Positions 42,331 to 53,039 are shown, counted from the stretch's first letter. The stretch is DNA of 64,000 bases from Agarivorans gilvus (GCF_001420915.1 NZ_CP013021.1:3754501-3818500); one strand, 5' to 3'. Translations and numbers: made by a program. The notes: generated from the sequence alone by a model not told the origin.

Positions 42331-43239
42331 TTAATGATCATTCAGATACTCCAAACATAGTGCAGTGGCGCTGGTGCGGTTGTCTACTTCCAGCTTTTGA
42401 AAAATCGCTTCTAAGTGCTTGTTCACGGTTCTTGGGCTCATGCTCAAAATTTGGGCGATTTCTCGGTTGGTCTTACCTCGAGCCAGCCAAAATACCACTT
42501 CGGATTCTCGCTCGGTCAAGCTAAAACGCTGGCGCAAAGACTCCCTAATACTCTGTTCATCGTTATCAACCAAGCGCAGTAGGTGCTCTCCCGGTGAGGA
42601 CTGCCCAAGGTATTTTAGTTGGAAGGGTTTGGCGAAGTGCTGCAGCGCTAAACTGCTGTGTTTGCTGGGCGCGTTATTCAGCCAGCGTTGAATTTGCTGG
42701 GTGAATTTGGCGCTGACCTCGGCGTCATCAATATGAATGGCGCTGAGCAATTGTTTGCTTTTGCTGCTCATCCAAGCAATGCCGCCGCTGCTGGTAAAGG
42801 TAAGGGTGGCTTGGCCTATTTCGTCTAAAGCACCACGCACGCTGCGGGTGAGGCGAGCGTTGTTAAGGTGTACTTTTATCCGGGCGAACAGTTCGTCTAG
42901 TTTGATGGGTTTATTGAGGTAGTCAACGCCGCCCGACTCTAGGCCCTTAATCACCGACTCGCTGTCGCTTAGGCCAGTCATAAAGATGATCGGCAAATCA
43001 CTGAGTTCGTCATTGTCTTTGAGTAATTGGCAGGCCTCGAAGCCATCCATATTGGGCATCAGCGCATCCATCAGTACTAAGTCTGGAGTGATCCGCTCGG
43101 TAATGTTTAAGGCCTGTTGCCCGTCCATGGCGATGAGTACCGTATAACCCTGCTCAATCAGGGCGGTATTTAACATGCCCACCGATTCTGCTGAGTCGTC
43201 TACGACTAATACTATTCCTTTTGAATCAAGCGCATTCAT
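42331..43239 (-). CDS. Response regulator with receiver and LuxR-type HTH
   Basis: A 302-residue transcription factor. The receiver domain spans about 8-125: VVDDSAES with acidic pair, phosphoacceptor D58 in LVLMDALMPNMDG, and the lysine in YLNKPI. A middle segment of about 100 residues has no clear domain. The C-terminal LuxR HTH is LTERESEVVFWLARGKTNRE then IAQILSMSPRTVNKHLEAIF (about 236-278). It overlaps the kinase stop by four bases (ATGA), so kinase and regulator are one unit. It likely controls the divergent urt/fmd operon. Confidence 0.9.
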   Translation of the reverse strand: MNALDSKGIVLVVDDSAESVGMLNTALIEQGYTVLIAMDGQQALNITERITPDLVLMDALMPNMDGFEACQLLKDNDELSDLPIIFMTGLSDSESVIKGLESGGVDYLNKPIKLDELFARIKVHLNNARLTRSVRGALDEIGQATLTFTSSGGIAWMSSKSKQLLSAIHIDDAEVSAKFTQQIQRWLNNAPSKHSSLALQHFAKPFQLKYLGQSSPGEHLLRLVDNDEQSIRESLRQRFSLTERESEVVFWLARGKTNREIAQILSMSPRTVNKHLEAIFQKLEVDNRTSATALCLEYLNDH

Positions 43240-46200
43240 GCTGCTAATACCTTCTCACAATAATCTTTAATTTTTGAAAACTGATATTGTTCTAAGTCTT
43301 TTCGTAGTGTCGAAGTATGCGCCAATAGGCTTGGGTCACACTCTAAATTATTTATAATTTTGTCTATTCCTTGTACAAAGCCTAATTGGGCCATTTCCCA
43401 TAGCTCTCTAAATTGTTTGCGTTGTTCTTGGCAAAGGCTGACCTTGCTGGCCTGAATAGGGTCGATTAGCCTAGGTGACCACTTCGGCGAGGCATGATAA
43501 TTCCAGTTAAGTTTTAAGGCCTTGGCTATTTTATCCAGCAAAGCATTGTCGCGGATCGGTTTGGCCAAATAGTCGTTATGTAGTGGATGAGGTGAGCCTT
43601 GCAATAAGGGCGCTTCATCGGCGTCGGCCGATACCATGATCACCGGCGCTTTAATCCCTTTAGCCCGTAGAGCTTCCAGTAGTTGCCAGCCGTTCATTTC
43701 CGGCATGGAAATATCTAACAAGAATATATCGATGTTGGCTAATTGCAGACTACTGAGGCAATTAATGGCATCGCTAGCCTCTAAAACCACAAAACCCAAG
43801 GGGGAAAGCAGTTCGCTTACTAAGTTACGGTGATTAGGGTCATCATCTACCACCATTAGCGTTTTGCTGGGACCGTCTAAGGAGCTGATTTTAGTTTGCG
43901 GTGTTTGGCTGGGGCCTTCTTCTTCAATACTGGATAACATTAAACTTAATTTAAAGCAGCTGCCCTTACCCGGTGTACTGCTTAGGCTGATATTGCCACC
44001 CATGATGTCGGTGAGTAGTTGGGTAATAGTCAGGCCAAGGCCAGTGCCCGGCAGTTGTGGAGCATCCAGTTTACGCACCCGTTCAAAGGGTTTAAATATT
44101 CGTAGCTGATCGCTTTCATCAATGCCGGGGCCACTGTCTTGTATGGTAAATTCGGCCACTTGGCTGCGGTAGCGTACGCTTAAAGACACGCCACCTTGCT
44201 GGGTAAACTTCACCGCATTCGATAACAAGTTAATTAGAATTTGCCGCAGGTGAGTCTCGTCGGCATAAACGCAGTTAGGCAAATAAGGGCTGGGTTGGTA
44301 GTCGAAGCGAATGTCTTTTTCTCTGGCTTGCAGGCTAAACATTTCGACTAAATCATCCAGTAATACTTTAATGGCCACCTTGTCACGTTGAATTTCTAAC
44401 TTGCCTGCTTCAATACGCGATATGTCGAGCAGTCCTTCAATGATGTCGGCAAGGTGTTCACCACTGCGTTTAATTAATGAAATTTTGGCGGCATGGGCAG
44501 GCAACAAATTCGGCGCGTTTTCTAGCAGTTGAGCATAACCCAATACCGAATTTAACGGTGTTCGTAGTTCGTGGCTAATGCCGGTGAGGTAGCGGCTCTT
44601 AGCCTGATTGGCCAGTTCGGCGGTTTCTTTGGCTTGCTGTAAGGCGCGGTCGGTGATTTCGTGAGCCGAGATCTCTTGGCTAAGTAGTTCGGTTTGGCGC
44701 AGTGACTCGGTAAGTGCCAATTGGCGGCTGTCGTTGGCCAGTACAAATAGCCATACCAGGACCCCAACAATAATCATCAGCAAAAAGAATACATGGCTAA
44801 GGGTGGTGGATATCAGCTCGCGTGATTCGGTTTCTACCTCGGGGACCCCCAGATAGACCAAATAGAACAAGCCCGAGATGAGACCGGCAATAATCATCAT
44901 TAGTCCGCTAAATTGCAGCAGTCTGGCATTCATCATTGAGGAGATAGAGCTAGGCAGAATCAGCCGTACAAATTGATTGAGCTGCTGGCCAAAGTTGGCG
45001 TGCGGTTTACATTGGTCGTGGCAACGAGCATCTAAGGTGCAACACAGTGAACAAATAGCTCCCCCGTAGGCGGGACAAGAGGCTAAGTCTTCAACCTCGA
45101 AATAGTTTTGACAGACTCGGCACTCACCATGTTGGGCTAGCGATAACTCGCTATCGCGCGCCAGATAATAACGGCCTTGAGTAATGATGGCGATCAGCGG
45201 CGAGCAAACAAATGCGCTAGCCAAACCGATGAAGGGCGACAGGGCTTGGGCCGTTTCGCCGAGTTGGCCGGTATAACATAGAATGCCGGCGCTGGAAGCT
45301 ATCACCATGGCACCTACGCCCACCGGGTTAATATCAAACAGGTGGGCACGTTTAAACTCGATGTACTTGGGGCTATAACCCAAGGGTTTGTTAATCAGTA
45401 AATCGGCCACCAAAGCTCCCACCCAGGCGACCGCCACGTTGGAATAGATCCCTAGAATATTCTCAATCGCCGAGTAGATCCCTAGCTCCATGATTAACAG
45501 CGCAATAATCACGTTAAATACCAACCAAACTACACGGCCGGGATGGCTATGGGTGAGACGAGAGAAGAAGTTAGACCAAGCGATTGAGCCCGCATAAGCG
45601 TTGGTGACGTTAATTTTTAACTGGCAGACAATCACAAAGATCCCCGCTAGGCATAGGGCAATCAGTGGTGATTGGGTCACATAAGAAAACGCCACTTGAT
45701 ACATTTGGATGGGATCGCCTGCCACCCCAGCGGCCACGCCGGCATTTAAACCCAAGACCACTAAGAATGAGCCTGCCAATATTTTTAGCGCGCCTACAAC
45801 TATCCAGCCTGGGCCGGCGGCCAGCAAGGCGGCCCACCAACGAACCCGGTTTTGCTGATTCTTTTCCGGCATGAAACGCAGAAAGTCTACCTGTTCGCCA
45901 ATTTGGGCCATTAGGGAGAATAGTACCCCGCCGCTGCGCCAAATAGGTGCAGGTCAAAACCAGCACTTTGCTGTTGCTTGCCTTGAAAATGGGTCCAATC
46001 ATCTATGCTGGTGGACTCATGCCATAGGATGAAAACAAAGGGCAGCAGTTGTAACACCACCCAAATTGGCTGGCTCCAAAGCTGAAAACGGCTGATAAAG
46101 GTGATCCCGTGAGTCACCAGTGGGATCACCACCACGGCGCTAATCAAATAACCAATGCTTAAAGGGATGGCAAACAACAGCTCTAAGGCCGAGGCCATAA

Positions 46201-46603
46201 TGGCTGCTTCAATGGCAAAGAAAATAAAGGTGAACGAGGCATAAATTAATGAGGTGATGGTGGAGCCGATGTAGCCGAAACCCGCACCACGGGTGAGTAG
46301 GTCTATGTCTACGCCATAGCGGGCGGCGTAGTAGGAAATCGGCGCGGCACAAATAAAAATAATCGCCGATACCACCAAGATAGCGGCCAGAGCATTGCTA
46401 AAGCCAAATTTAAGCATCAACGCACCGCCGATGGCTTCTAAGGCGAGAAAAGAGATTGCCCCTAGAGCAGTGTTAGCGACCCGCGAGCTAGACCATTGAC
46501 GGGCGCTTTTGGCGGTAAAACGTAGTGCATAGTCCTCTAGGGTTTGGTTGGCCACCCAGCGATTGTAGTTCCTCCTCGCTTTTAGAATATGCTGATCATT
46601 CAT
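43236..46603 (-). pseudogene. NCS1 permease-fused hybrid histidine kinase, one-base frameshift
   Basis: The 3368 bases are one short of a reading frame of about 1122 residues. The two frames join at 45926-45929, where the coding strand reads GCGGGGTAC and one more G would give AAAGVLFSLMAQIG. N-terminal about 490 residues: an NCS1 (purine/cytosine/allantoin) permease with 10-12 helices. Next comes a cluster of eight cysteines (about 495-532; CRVCQNYFEVEDLASC, ICSLCCTL, RCHDQC), two more helices, a HisKA domain (His about 678, ISHELRTPLN), an HATPase (NLLSNAVKF, GPGIDES, PGTGLGLTI) and a receiver (phosphoacceptor in FLLDISMPEMNG). It is probably a transceptor sensing a nitrogen compound for the urt operon. 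A sequencing error is plausible. Confidence 0.87.
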
Positions 46604-46860
46604 CTTTTAAATGCCTTTTATATCAATAATTTAATGATGCCATTGTTAGTAAAAGCATTATTTGAGCCAATCCTTTGGCGGTGAAAGATATACCATCTCT
46701 ATTAAGCTCTTGACCTTAAACAAAGGGTTAAGTCATGGCTATGCGTTAAATGACGTAGTGGGCTAGAGCAATTGGCGAATTCTTATTGCTCTTGGGGTTT
46801 TGCATGATGGTTATCACCAAGTACGGACACATCGTCTTTCACTCAAGTAGGGATACCACT
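46604..46860. promoter_or_regulatory. Divergent control region between kinase and urtA
   Basis: This contains an imperfect inverted repeat (TGACCTTAA ... TTAAGTCA, about 46710-46735) and a perfect one, AGAGCAAT (46765-46772) with ATTGCTCT (46785-46792). The second is 68 bases before the urtA ATG and could be an mRNA leader hairpin or operator. The response regulator encoded nearby is a candidate ligand. No convincing sigma-54 element was seen. Confidence 0.4.
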
Positions 46861-48123
46861 ATGCAAAAACTTAAAACTTCAGGCGTGAGCAATCTGCTGC
46901 GTCGCCGTGTGCTCAAGGGAATGATGGCCTTACCCGCCGCGATGCTGGTTTCTCAGCTCAGCTTTGCTGCCAGCCCCAGTACTGCAGAGGTCAATACCAC
47001 TGGTTTGGCGGTCACCGACGATACGGTAAAAGTCGGTATTTTACACTCGGTTACCGGCACCATGGCGATCAGTGAAACTGGTTCGGTGCAAGCGGAGAAG
47101 CTGGCGATTGAGCAAATCAATGCCATGGGCGGGGTACTCGGTCGTAAGATTGAATACATTCAAGAAGATGGTGCCAGTGACTGGCCTACTTTCGCTGAAA
47201 AATCGAAAAAGTTATTGGTAAAAGACAAGGCCGCCGCGGTATTTGGTTGTTGGACCTCGGCTTCTCGTAAAGCGGTATTACCGGTATTTGAGCAATACAA
47301 TGGCATGCTTTATTACCCCACCTTTTACGAAGGATTGGAGCAATCACCTAACGTGATTTACACCGGCCAAGAAGCCACTCAGCAGATTATTGCCGGTATT
47401 GATTGGGTGACTAAAACCAAAGGCGCTAAGAGCTTCTTCTTACTTGGTTCAGATTACATCTGGCCACGTACCTCTAACAAAATCGCTCGTAAGCACATCG
47501 AGAAATTGGGCTTGAAAGTAGTGGGCGAAGAGTACTACCCACTGGGTCACACTCAATTTAACTCGGTGATTAACAAGATTAAGTTGAAAAAACCTGACGT
47601 GATTTACGCGATTGTGGTGGGCGGCTCGAACGTGGCCTTCTACAAGCAGCTTAAAGCGGCCGGTATTGATATGACCAAGGAAAAACCATTAGTGCTAACC
47701 ATTTCGGTTACCGAAGATGAAATCCTAGGTATTGGCGGTGAGAACATTCAAGGTGCTTACGCTGCGATGAAATACTTCCAAAGCTTAACCAATACTAACA
47801 ACCAAGAGTTTGTGGCCGCCTTTAAAGAGCGTTGGGGTGACGACATTGTGATTGGTGACGTAACTCAGGCTGCTTACTTAGGCCCATGGTTATGGAAGGC
47901 TGCGGTAGAAAAAGCGGGCTCGTTTGATATCGACAAGGTGCGCGCCGCATCTCCTAATCTAGAGCTGACCACCGCTCCAGAAGGTTATGTGAAGGTTCAC
48001 GAAAATCATCACCTATGGTCGAAGACTCGTATTGGACACGCTAAGGCTGATGGTCAGTACGAAATTGTCTATGAAACTGACGAGTTAATCGAACCCAATC
48101 CTTTCCCTGAGGGTTATCAGTAA
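46861..48123 (+). CDS. urtA: Urea/short-chain amide ABC transporter, substrate-binding protein
   Basis: A 420-residue periplasmic binding protein. The start at 46861 (MQKLKTSG) has GGGAT upstream; the N-terminus has RRRVLKGMMALPAAML, which looks like a Tat or Sec signal (twin arginine followed by a hydrophobic core). The mature part is UrtA-like: VKVGILHSVTGTMAISE (about 59-75), LLVKDKAAAVFGCWTSASRKAVLPVFEQ in about 120-147, and LFYYPTFYEGLEQSPNVIY-like segment LYYPTFYEGLEQSPNVIYTG (about 151-170). In UrtA these residues bind urea; with fmdA next door, formamide or acetamide are alternative ligands. The first gene of a seven-gene operon. Confidence 0.88.
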   Translation: MQKLKTSGVSNLLRRRVLKGMMALPAAMLVSQLSFAASPSTAEVNTTGLAVTDDTVKVGILHSVTGTMAISETGSVQAEKLAIEQINAMGGVLGRKIEYIQEDGASDWPTFAEKSKKLLVKDKAAAVFGCWTSASRKAVLPVFEQYNGMLYYPTFYEGLEQSPNVIYTGQEATQQIIAGIDWVTKTKGAKSFFLLGSDYIWPRTSNKIARKHIEKLGLKVVGEEYYPLGHTQFNSVINKIKLKKPDVIYAIVVGGSNVAFYKQLKAAGIDMTKEKPLVLTISVTEDEILGIGGENIQGAYAAMKYFQSLTNTNNQEFVAAFKERWGDDIVIGDVTQAAYLGPWLWKAAVEKAGSFDIDKVRAASPNLELTTAPEGYVKVHENHHLWSKTRIGHAKADGQYEIVYETDELIEPNPFPEGYQ

Positions 48124-48132
48124 ACAACGGAT

Positions 48133-48150
48133 GGGTGCCCCACGGCACCC
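48133..48150 (+). promoter_or_regulatory. Intercistronic hairpin between urtA and urtB
   Basis: GGGTGCC and GGCACCC form a perfect seven-pair stem around CCAC, ten bases after the urtA stop, followed by AATCTTTT. Such hairpins usually raise binding-protein mRNA relative to the downstream permease genes through partial termination or 3'-end protection; here this is inferred. Confidence 0.55.
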
Positions 48151-48183
48151 AATCTTTTCGCTGACATCAAGGAGGGGCAGCCA

Positions 48184-49110
48184 ATGTTTGCCGATTATAC
48201 CAGCGCTGAGCTAACCGCCATTTTCGCTATGCAGGGATTTGCCGGTCTTATTTTGTTTTCTGTATTTGTTCTTATGGCCCTAGGGCTTGCCATCATCTTC
48301 GGTCAGATGGGTGTGATTAACATGGCGCATGGTGAATTCATGATCCTAGGTGCCTATATCACTTATCTCACCTCACAGTTTTTTAGTAGCCATTTACCTA
48401 GCCTATTTGACGGCTATTTCTTTGTCGCCATGTTATTGGCCTTTGTGGTAACCGCCGCCTTAGGTGCTTTGGTGGAATGGTTAATGATTCGTCATTTATA
48501 CAAACGACCACTCGACACCTTGCTGGCCACTTGGGGCTTAAGCCTTATCTTGCAGCAGCTTTATCGCACCGTATTTGGCGCGCGTGAAGTGGGAGTGAGC
48601 CTACCCGATTGGTTAATGGGCTCTTACGCCATTACCGACATTATTGAAGTGCCGATTAACGGCATCTTTGTGATGGGCTTAACCATCATTATCACCTTTG
48701 GCGTGTACCTCACGATGCAAAAGTCTCGTCTTGGTAAGCAAACCCGAGCGGTGGTGCAAAACCGTGCCATGGCCGGTGCAGTGGGGATTAATACTGAGCG
48801 GGTCGACCGTTACACCTTTGCCCTGGGTTGCGGCATTGCCGGGGTGGCGGGTTCGGCTTTCACCATGGTGGGCTCAACTGGGCCAACGGCGGGTCAGTTA
48901 TACATTGTTGATACCTTCTTAGTGGTGGTATTTGGTGGCGCATCCAGCTTACTGGGCACCGTTGCCTCGGCCTTCACCATCTCACAAGCGCAATCAACCA
49001 TGGAGTTTTTCCTCAGTGGTTCGATGGCCAAAGTACTTACCTTATTAACCGTTGTTGGAATATTGATGCTGCGTCCTCAAGGTTTATTTTCGCTCAAAGT
49101 TCGTCGTTAG
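48184..49110 (+). CDS. urtB: Urea/amide ABC transporter permease UrtB
   Basis: A 308-residue inner-membrane permease of the LivH type with about eight helices. FGQMGVINMAHGEFMILGAY (about 39-58) is the family signature, and the ABC-contact loop is in RAVVQNRAMAGAVGINTERVD (about 195-215). AAGGAGGGGCAGCC is a strong ribosome-binding site. It works with UrtC in the membrane channel. Confidence 0.9.
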   Translation: MFADYTSAELTAIFAMQGFAGLILFSVFVLMALGLAIIFGQMGVINMAHGEFMILGAYITYLTSQFFSSHLPSLFDGYFFVAMLLAFVVTAALGALVEWLMIRHLYKRPLDTLLATWGLSLILQQLYRTVFGAREVGVSLPDWLMGSYAITDIIEVPINGIFVMGLTIIITFGVYLTMQKSRLGKQTRAVVQNRAMAGAVGINTERVDRYTFALGCGIAGVAGSAFTMVGSTGPTAGQLYIVDTFLVVVFGGASSLLGTVASAFTISQAQSTMEFFLSGSMAKVLTLLTVVGILMLRPQGLFSLKVRR

Positions 49111-49122
49111 GGAGAAAGCAGA

Positions 49123-50322
49123 ATGTTATTTCAAACTAATTCAGATGCTCCGCAGGACAGCAACTCAGTAGGCTGGTGGAAATACCTGCTACTGGCTGCG
49201 CTACTGTTTATTGTGCTGCCGCTGGCCTTAGATATTTTTCGCTTAAACCTAGTGGGTAAATACCTAACCTATGCTTTTGTCGCGATTGGTTTGGTGTTGT
49301 GTTGGGGCTGTGGCGGGATCTTGAGCCTGGGCCAAGGGGTATTTTTTGGCCTAGGTGGCTATTGCATGGCGATGTTCCTTAAATTGGAAGCTTCCGACCC
49401 TGAATCTACCGCGATCCAATCCACCCCTGGCATTCCCGACTTTATGGACTGGAACCAGCTAACCGAGTTGCCTTGGTTTTGGCAGCCCTTCCATAGTTTA
49501 GGTTTCACTTTGATCGCAGTGATTGCGGTGCCGGTATTGTTTGCCTTCATCATTGCGGTGGCCATGTTTACTCGCCGAGTGGGCGGGGTGTACTTTGCCA
49601 TTATCACGCAGGCGATAGCCGCCATTTTGACCATTTTGATTATTGGTCAGCAGGGCTATACCGGCGGGGTGAATGGGATCACCGATTTACGCACCTTTCT
49701 GGGGTGGGATATTCGTTCGGAGTTTTCCCAATATCTGCTGTATTTCATCAATGCTGCCTTGTTGTTTGCTTGCCTGATGGTGGCCTTGTACATCAAACGC
49801 TGTAAGTTAGGTCGACTATTGGTGGCAATGCGGGAAAAAGAAGACCGCGTTCGTTTCTCCGGTTACAACGTAGCTAGCTTTAAAATCTTCATCTTCTGTA
49901 TTGGCGCTGCCTTTGCCGCGATTGGCGGGGCGATGTTCACTCTGCAAGTGGGTTTCATGTCGCCGTCTTTTGTTGGCATTGTGCCTTCGATTGAAATGGT
50001 GATTTTCTGTGCCGTAGGTGGACGCTTGTCCTTGTTGGGTGCGGTGTATGGCACCTTGTTGGTGAATCTGGCTAAAACCAGTTTCTCCGAGTCCTTCCCC
50101 GAGTTGTGGTTATTTGCCATGGGCGCTTTGTTCATTGGCGTAGTGATGGCCTTTCCCGATGGCTTGGCGGGCCTTTATCAAGAGCATATTGAACCGCGTA
50201 TTAAACGCCGCTTTAAGCGTAAACCCAGTCCTGCTGTTAAGTCGGTAGCCGCTGAGCAAGCAGCCGATAGCAGCAAGCCTACATCACCATCAGTAGAGGA
50301 GCGCGGTAATGCAACAGCCTAA
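49123..50322 (+). CDS. urtC: Urea/amide ABC transporter permease UrtC
   Basis: A 399-residue LivM-type permease. CWGCGGILSLGQGVFFGLGGY (about 63-83), then QGYTGGVNGITDL, and the loop LVAMREKEDRVRFSGYNVASF (about 232-252), typical of UrtC, contact the ATPase. It has about ten helices with a charged C-terminal tail of about 40 residues. It overlaps urtD by 14 bases. Confidence 0.9.
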   Translation: MLFQTNSDAPQDSNSVGWWKYLLLAALLFIVLPLALDIFRLNLVGKYLTYAFVAIGLVLCWGCGGILSLGQGVFFGLGGYCMAMFLKLEASDPESTAIQSTPGIPDFMDWNQLTELPWFWQPFHSLGFTLIAVIAVPVLFAFIIAVAMFTRRVGGVYFAIITQAIAAILTILIIGQQGYTGGVNGITDLRTFLGWDIRSEFSQYLLYFINAALLFACLMVALYIKRCKLGRLLVAMREKEDRVRFSGYNVASFKIFIFCIGAAFAAIGGAMFTLQVGFMSPSFVGIVPSIEMVIFCAVGGRLSLLGAVYGTLLVNLAKTSFSESFPELWLFAMGALFIGVVMAFPDGLAGLYQEHIEPRIKRRFKRKPSPAVKSVAAEQAADSSKPTSPSVEERGNATA

Positions 50323-51073
50323 GCAAACAACAGCCCGCAAAGATTTTGTATTGAGCGTAGAGGGCTTAACCGTTTCGTTCGATGGTTTTAAGGCGGTGGA
50401 TGATTTGTCGCTGTACGTCGAGGAGAAAGAAATTCGAGTAATTATTGGCCCCAACGGAGCCGGTAAAACCACGGTGCTGGATTTGATTTGTGGCCGTACC
50501 AAGGCGACTCAAGGCTCAATCAAATTTAAGCAAAAAGAACTCACCAAGTTAAAGGAACATCAGATTGTACATGCAGGGGTGGGGCGAAAGTTCCAAAACC
50601 CCTCAATTTATGAAGATCTCACGGTGTTTGAAAACTTAGAAATTTCTTATCCGCGAGGGCGCAATGTTTGGGGCGCTTTAACCTTCAAGCGTGATCAAGC
50701 GGTGCAAGACAAAATCATGGAAATTGCCGAGATGGTATTTCTTAGCGACAAGCTACATGACCAAGCCGACTTACTCAGTCATGGGCAAAAGCAGTGGTTG
50801 GAGATTGGCATGCTGCTGATCCAAGACCCTGAATTGCTGATGTTGGATGAGCCAGTAGCGGGCATGTCAGTGGCCGAACGCAAGCAAACCGCCGCCCTGT
50901 TGCAAAGCATTACGCAGCAGCGCTCAGTATTGGTGATTGAGCACGACATGCAGTTTGTGGAAGACATCGCCGACCGAGTCACGGTGTTGCATCAGGGCAA
51001 GGTCTTATCGGAAGGCTCGATGCAGCGGGTGAAGAATGATCCCAAGGTCATTGAAGTGTACCTAGGTCACTAA
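50309..51073 (+). CDS. urtD: Urea/amide ABC transporter ATPase UrtD
   Basis: A 254-residue ABC ATPase. Walker A is GPNGAGKTT (about 49-57), the signature is LSHGQKQWLEIG (about 157-168), Walker B is LLMLDEPVAGM (about 176-186), the H-loop is VIEHDM, and the LivG-like KFQNPSIYEDLTVFENLEI region is present. The signature uses SHGQ instead of SGGQ, which is common in UrtD. The start lies inside urtC with GAGGAG upstream. Confidence 0.9.
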   Translation: MQQPKQTTARKDFVLSVEGLTVSFDGFKAVDDLSLYVEEKEIRVIIGPNGAGKTTVLDLICGRTKATQGSIKFKQKELTKLKEHQIVHAGVGRKFQNPSIYEDLTVFENLEISYPRGRNVWGALTFKRDQAVQDKIMEIAEMVFLSDKLHDQADLLSHGQKQWLEIGMLLIQDPELLMLDEPVAGMSVAERKQTAALLQSITQQRSVLVIEHDMQFVEDIADRVTVLHQGKVLSEGSMQRVKNDPKVIEVYLGH

Positions 51074-51080
51074 GGAGAAG

Positions 51081-51773
51081 GTGATGTTACAACTAAGCGA
51101 TTACAGCGTGGCCTACGGGCAAAGTGAAGTGATATCAGAGCTGAACTTTTCGCTAAAGCCAAATGAAATTGTCGCCATTTTGGGGCGCAACGGCATGGGC
51201 AAAACCACTTTGATGAAGTCTCTGATCGGCATGATCCCCAGTCGCAGCGGCAATGTGGAGCTTGCTGGCAAGAGTTTAAACAAGCAAAAAAGTTATCAGC
51301 GGGTGGCTTCGGGTTTAGGTTTTGTCCCGCAAGGGCGAATGATTTTTTCCACCATGACGGTGCAGGAGAACATTGAAACCGGCTTAACCAGCATTGGCCA
51401 AAGCAAGGTACCCGACGACTTGTACAGTATTTTCCCGGTGCTGTGGGAAATGCGTCATCGTCGCGGTGGCAACTTATCTGGTGGGCAACAGCAGCAGCTG
51501 GCCATCGCTCGTGCGCTAGCCAGCAACCCCAGTGTATTGCTGCTGGATGAACCCACCGAAGGTATTCAACCTTCAATCATTAAAGATATGGCAAAAACCC
51601 TGAAACAAATTCGCGACCAGCGTGGTTTGTCGATAGTGGTTTCCGAGCAAGTTCTGAGTTTTGCCCTTGATGTTGCAGATCGAATTCTCGTAATTGAAAA
51701 GGGAAAAATAGTGCATGACGTGCTGCGCGACGAAGTTGATGAACAACAAGTGGCAGCTTATTTATCAGTATAA
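51081..51773 (+). CDS. urtE: Urea/amide ABC transporter ATPase UrtE
   Basis: A 230-residue LivF-type ABC ATPase. Walker A is GRNGMGKTT (about 37-45), the signature LSGGQQQQLAIARAL (about 132-146), Walker B LLLDEPTEGIQPS (about 153-165). It starts seven bases after urtD with AGGAGAAGG. It pairs with UrtD to energise UrtBC. Confidence 0.9.
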   Translation: MMLQLSDYSVAYGQSEVISELNFSLKPNEIVAILGRNGMGKTTLMKSLIGMIPSRSGNVELAGKSLNKQKSYQRVASGLGFVPQGRMIFSTMTVQENIETGLTSIGQSKVPDDLYSIFPVLWEMRHRRGGNLSGGQQQQLAIARALASNPSVLLLDEPTEGIQPSIIKDMAKTLKQIRDQRGLSIVVSEQVLSFALDVADRILVIEKGKIVHDVLRDEVDEQQVAAYLSV

Positions 51774-51804
51774 AAGTGGTTAGTTATATTCAAGGAGAAG
51801 AACC

Positions 51805-53039
51805 ATGGCAGAAACAATTATTAAAGTGGACTTAAGCAAATCAGCCTACGAAAACGAAAATCTACACAACCGCTGGCATCCCGACATTCCGATGGCGGCA
51901 ATGGTTAAGCCCGGTGACGACTTTATTTTGGAGTGTATCGACTGGACCGGTGGGCAGATCAAAAACAACGATGATGCTTCGGATGTGCGCGATGTGGATT
52001 TAACTCAGGTGCACTTTTTGTCAGGCCCGGTTGGGGTAGAAGGCGCTGAGCCAGGCGATTTATTGGAAGTCGATATTCTAGATATTGGTACTTTTGAAGA
52101 GTCGCAGTGGGGCTTTAACGGCTTCTTCTCTAAACAAAATGGCGGCGGCTTTTTAGACGAGCACTTCCCCGAAGCGCAAAAGTCGATTTGGGACTTCAAC
52201 GGCATGTTCACTAAATCAAGACATGTTCCTGGTGTTGAATTTGCTGGTTTAATTCACCCTGGCTTAATCGGCTGTTTACCTTCTAAGAGCATGTTGGAAG
52301 AGTGGAACCGTCGCGAGAAAGAGTTATTTGATACTAACCCGAGCGTGTGCCAATGTTAGCGGCCTTGCCTTACGCGCCTACCGCTCACATGGGACGGATG
52401 AAGCCCGAGCAAGCTAAAGTAGCGGCAGAAGAAGGCGCACGTACGGTGCCGCCTCGTGAGCACGGTGGTAACTGCGACATTAAAGACTTGTCTCGTGGCT
52501 CTAAGATTTACTTCCCGGTATATGTGAAAGACGCGGGTCTGTCGGTGGGCGATTTACACTTTAGCCAAGGCGATGGTGAGATTACCTTCTGTGGCGCGAT
52601 TGAAATGGCCGGTTGGATCCACTTACGAGTGAAACTGATCAAAGATGGTATGGCTAAGTACGCCATTAAAAACCCTATCTTTAAGCCTAGCCCGATCACG
52701 CCTCGTTACGACGATTACTTGATCTTTGAAGGTATATCGGTAGATGAGAATGGCAAGCAGCATTACCTCGATGCTAACGTGGCTTATCGTCAGGCCTGTT
52801 TAAATGCTATTGAGTATCTGAAGAAGTTTGGTTACAGCGGTGCGCAGGCCTACTCGCTACTGGGTACTGCGCCGGTGCAAGGTCACTTGAGCGGGGTGGT
52901 GGATGTGCCTAACTCCTGCGCCACTTTATGGTTGCCTACCGACATCTTTGAATTTGATATTAAACCGAATGCCGAAGGGCCAACTAAGTACCTCGACGGT
53001 AGTGTTGATATGCCTTTAGCGCCTGATCTAGATAAATAA
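51805..53039 (+). pseudogene. fmdA: Formamidase/acetamidase FmdA, one-base frameshift
   Basis: This zinc-type amidase hydrolyses formamide and related short amides to ammonia and acid. The first frame gives LHNRWHPDIPMAAMVKPGDD, ECIDWTGGQIKNNDDASDV, VDLTQVHFLSGPVGVEGAEPGD. The second frame gives LAALPYAPTAHMGRMKPEQ, REHGGNCDIKDLSRGSKIYFPV and HLSGVVDVPNSCATLW. The 1235 bases are one short of a 411-residue protein, the normal length. The shift is near 52340 in AACCCGAGCG: one more G restores NPERVPMLAALP. Either a pseudogene or a sequencing error. Operon position directly after urtE fits amide use. Confidence 0.88.
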
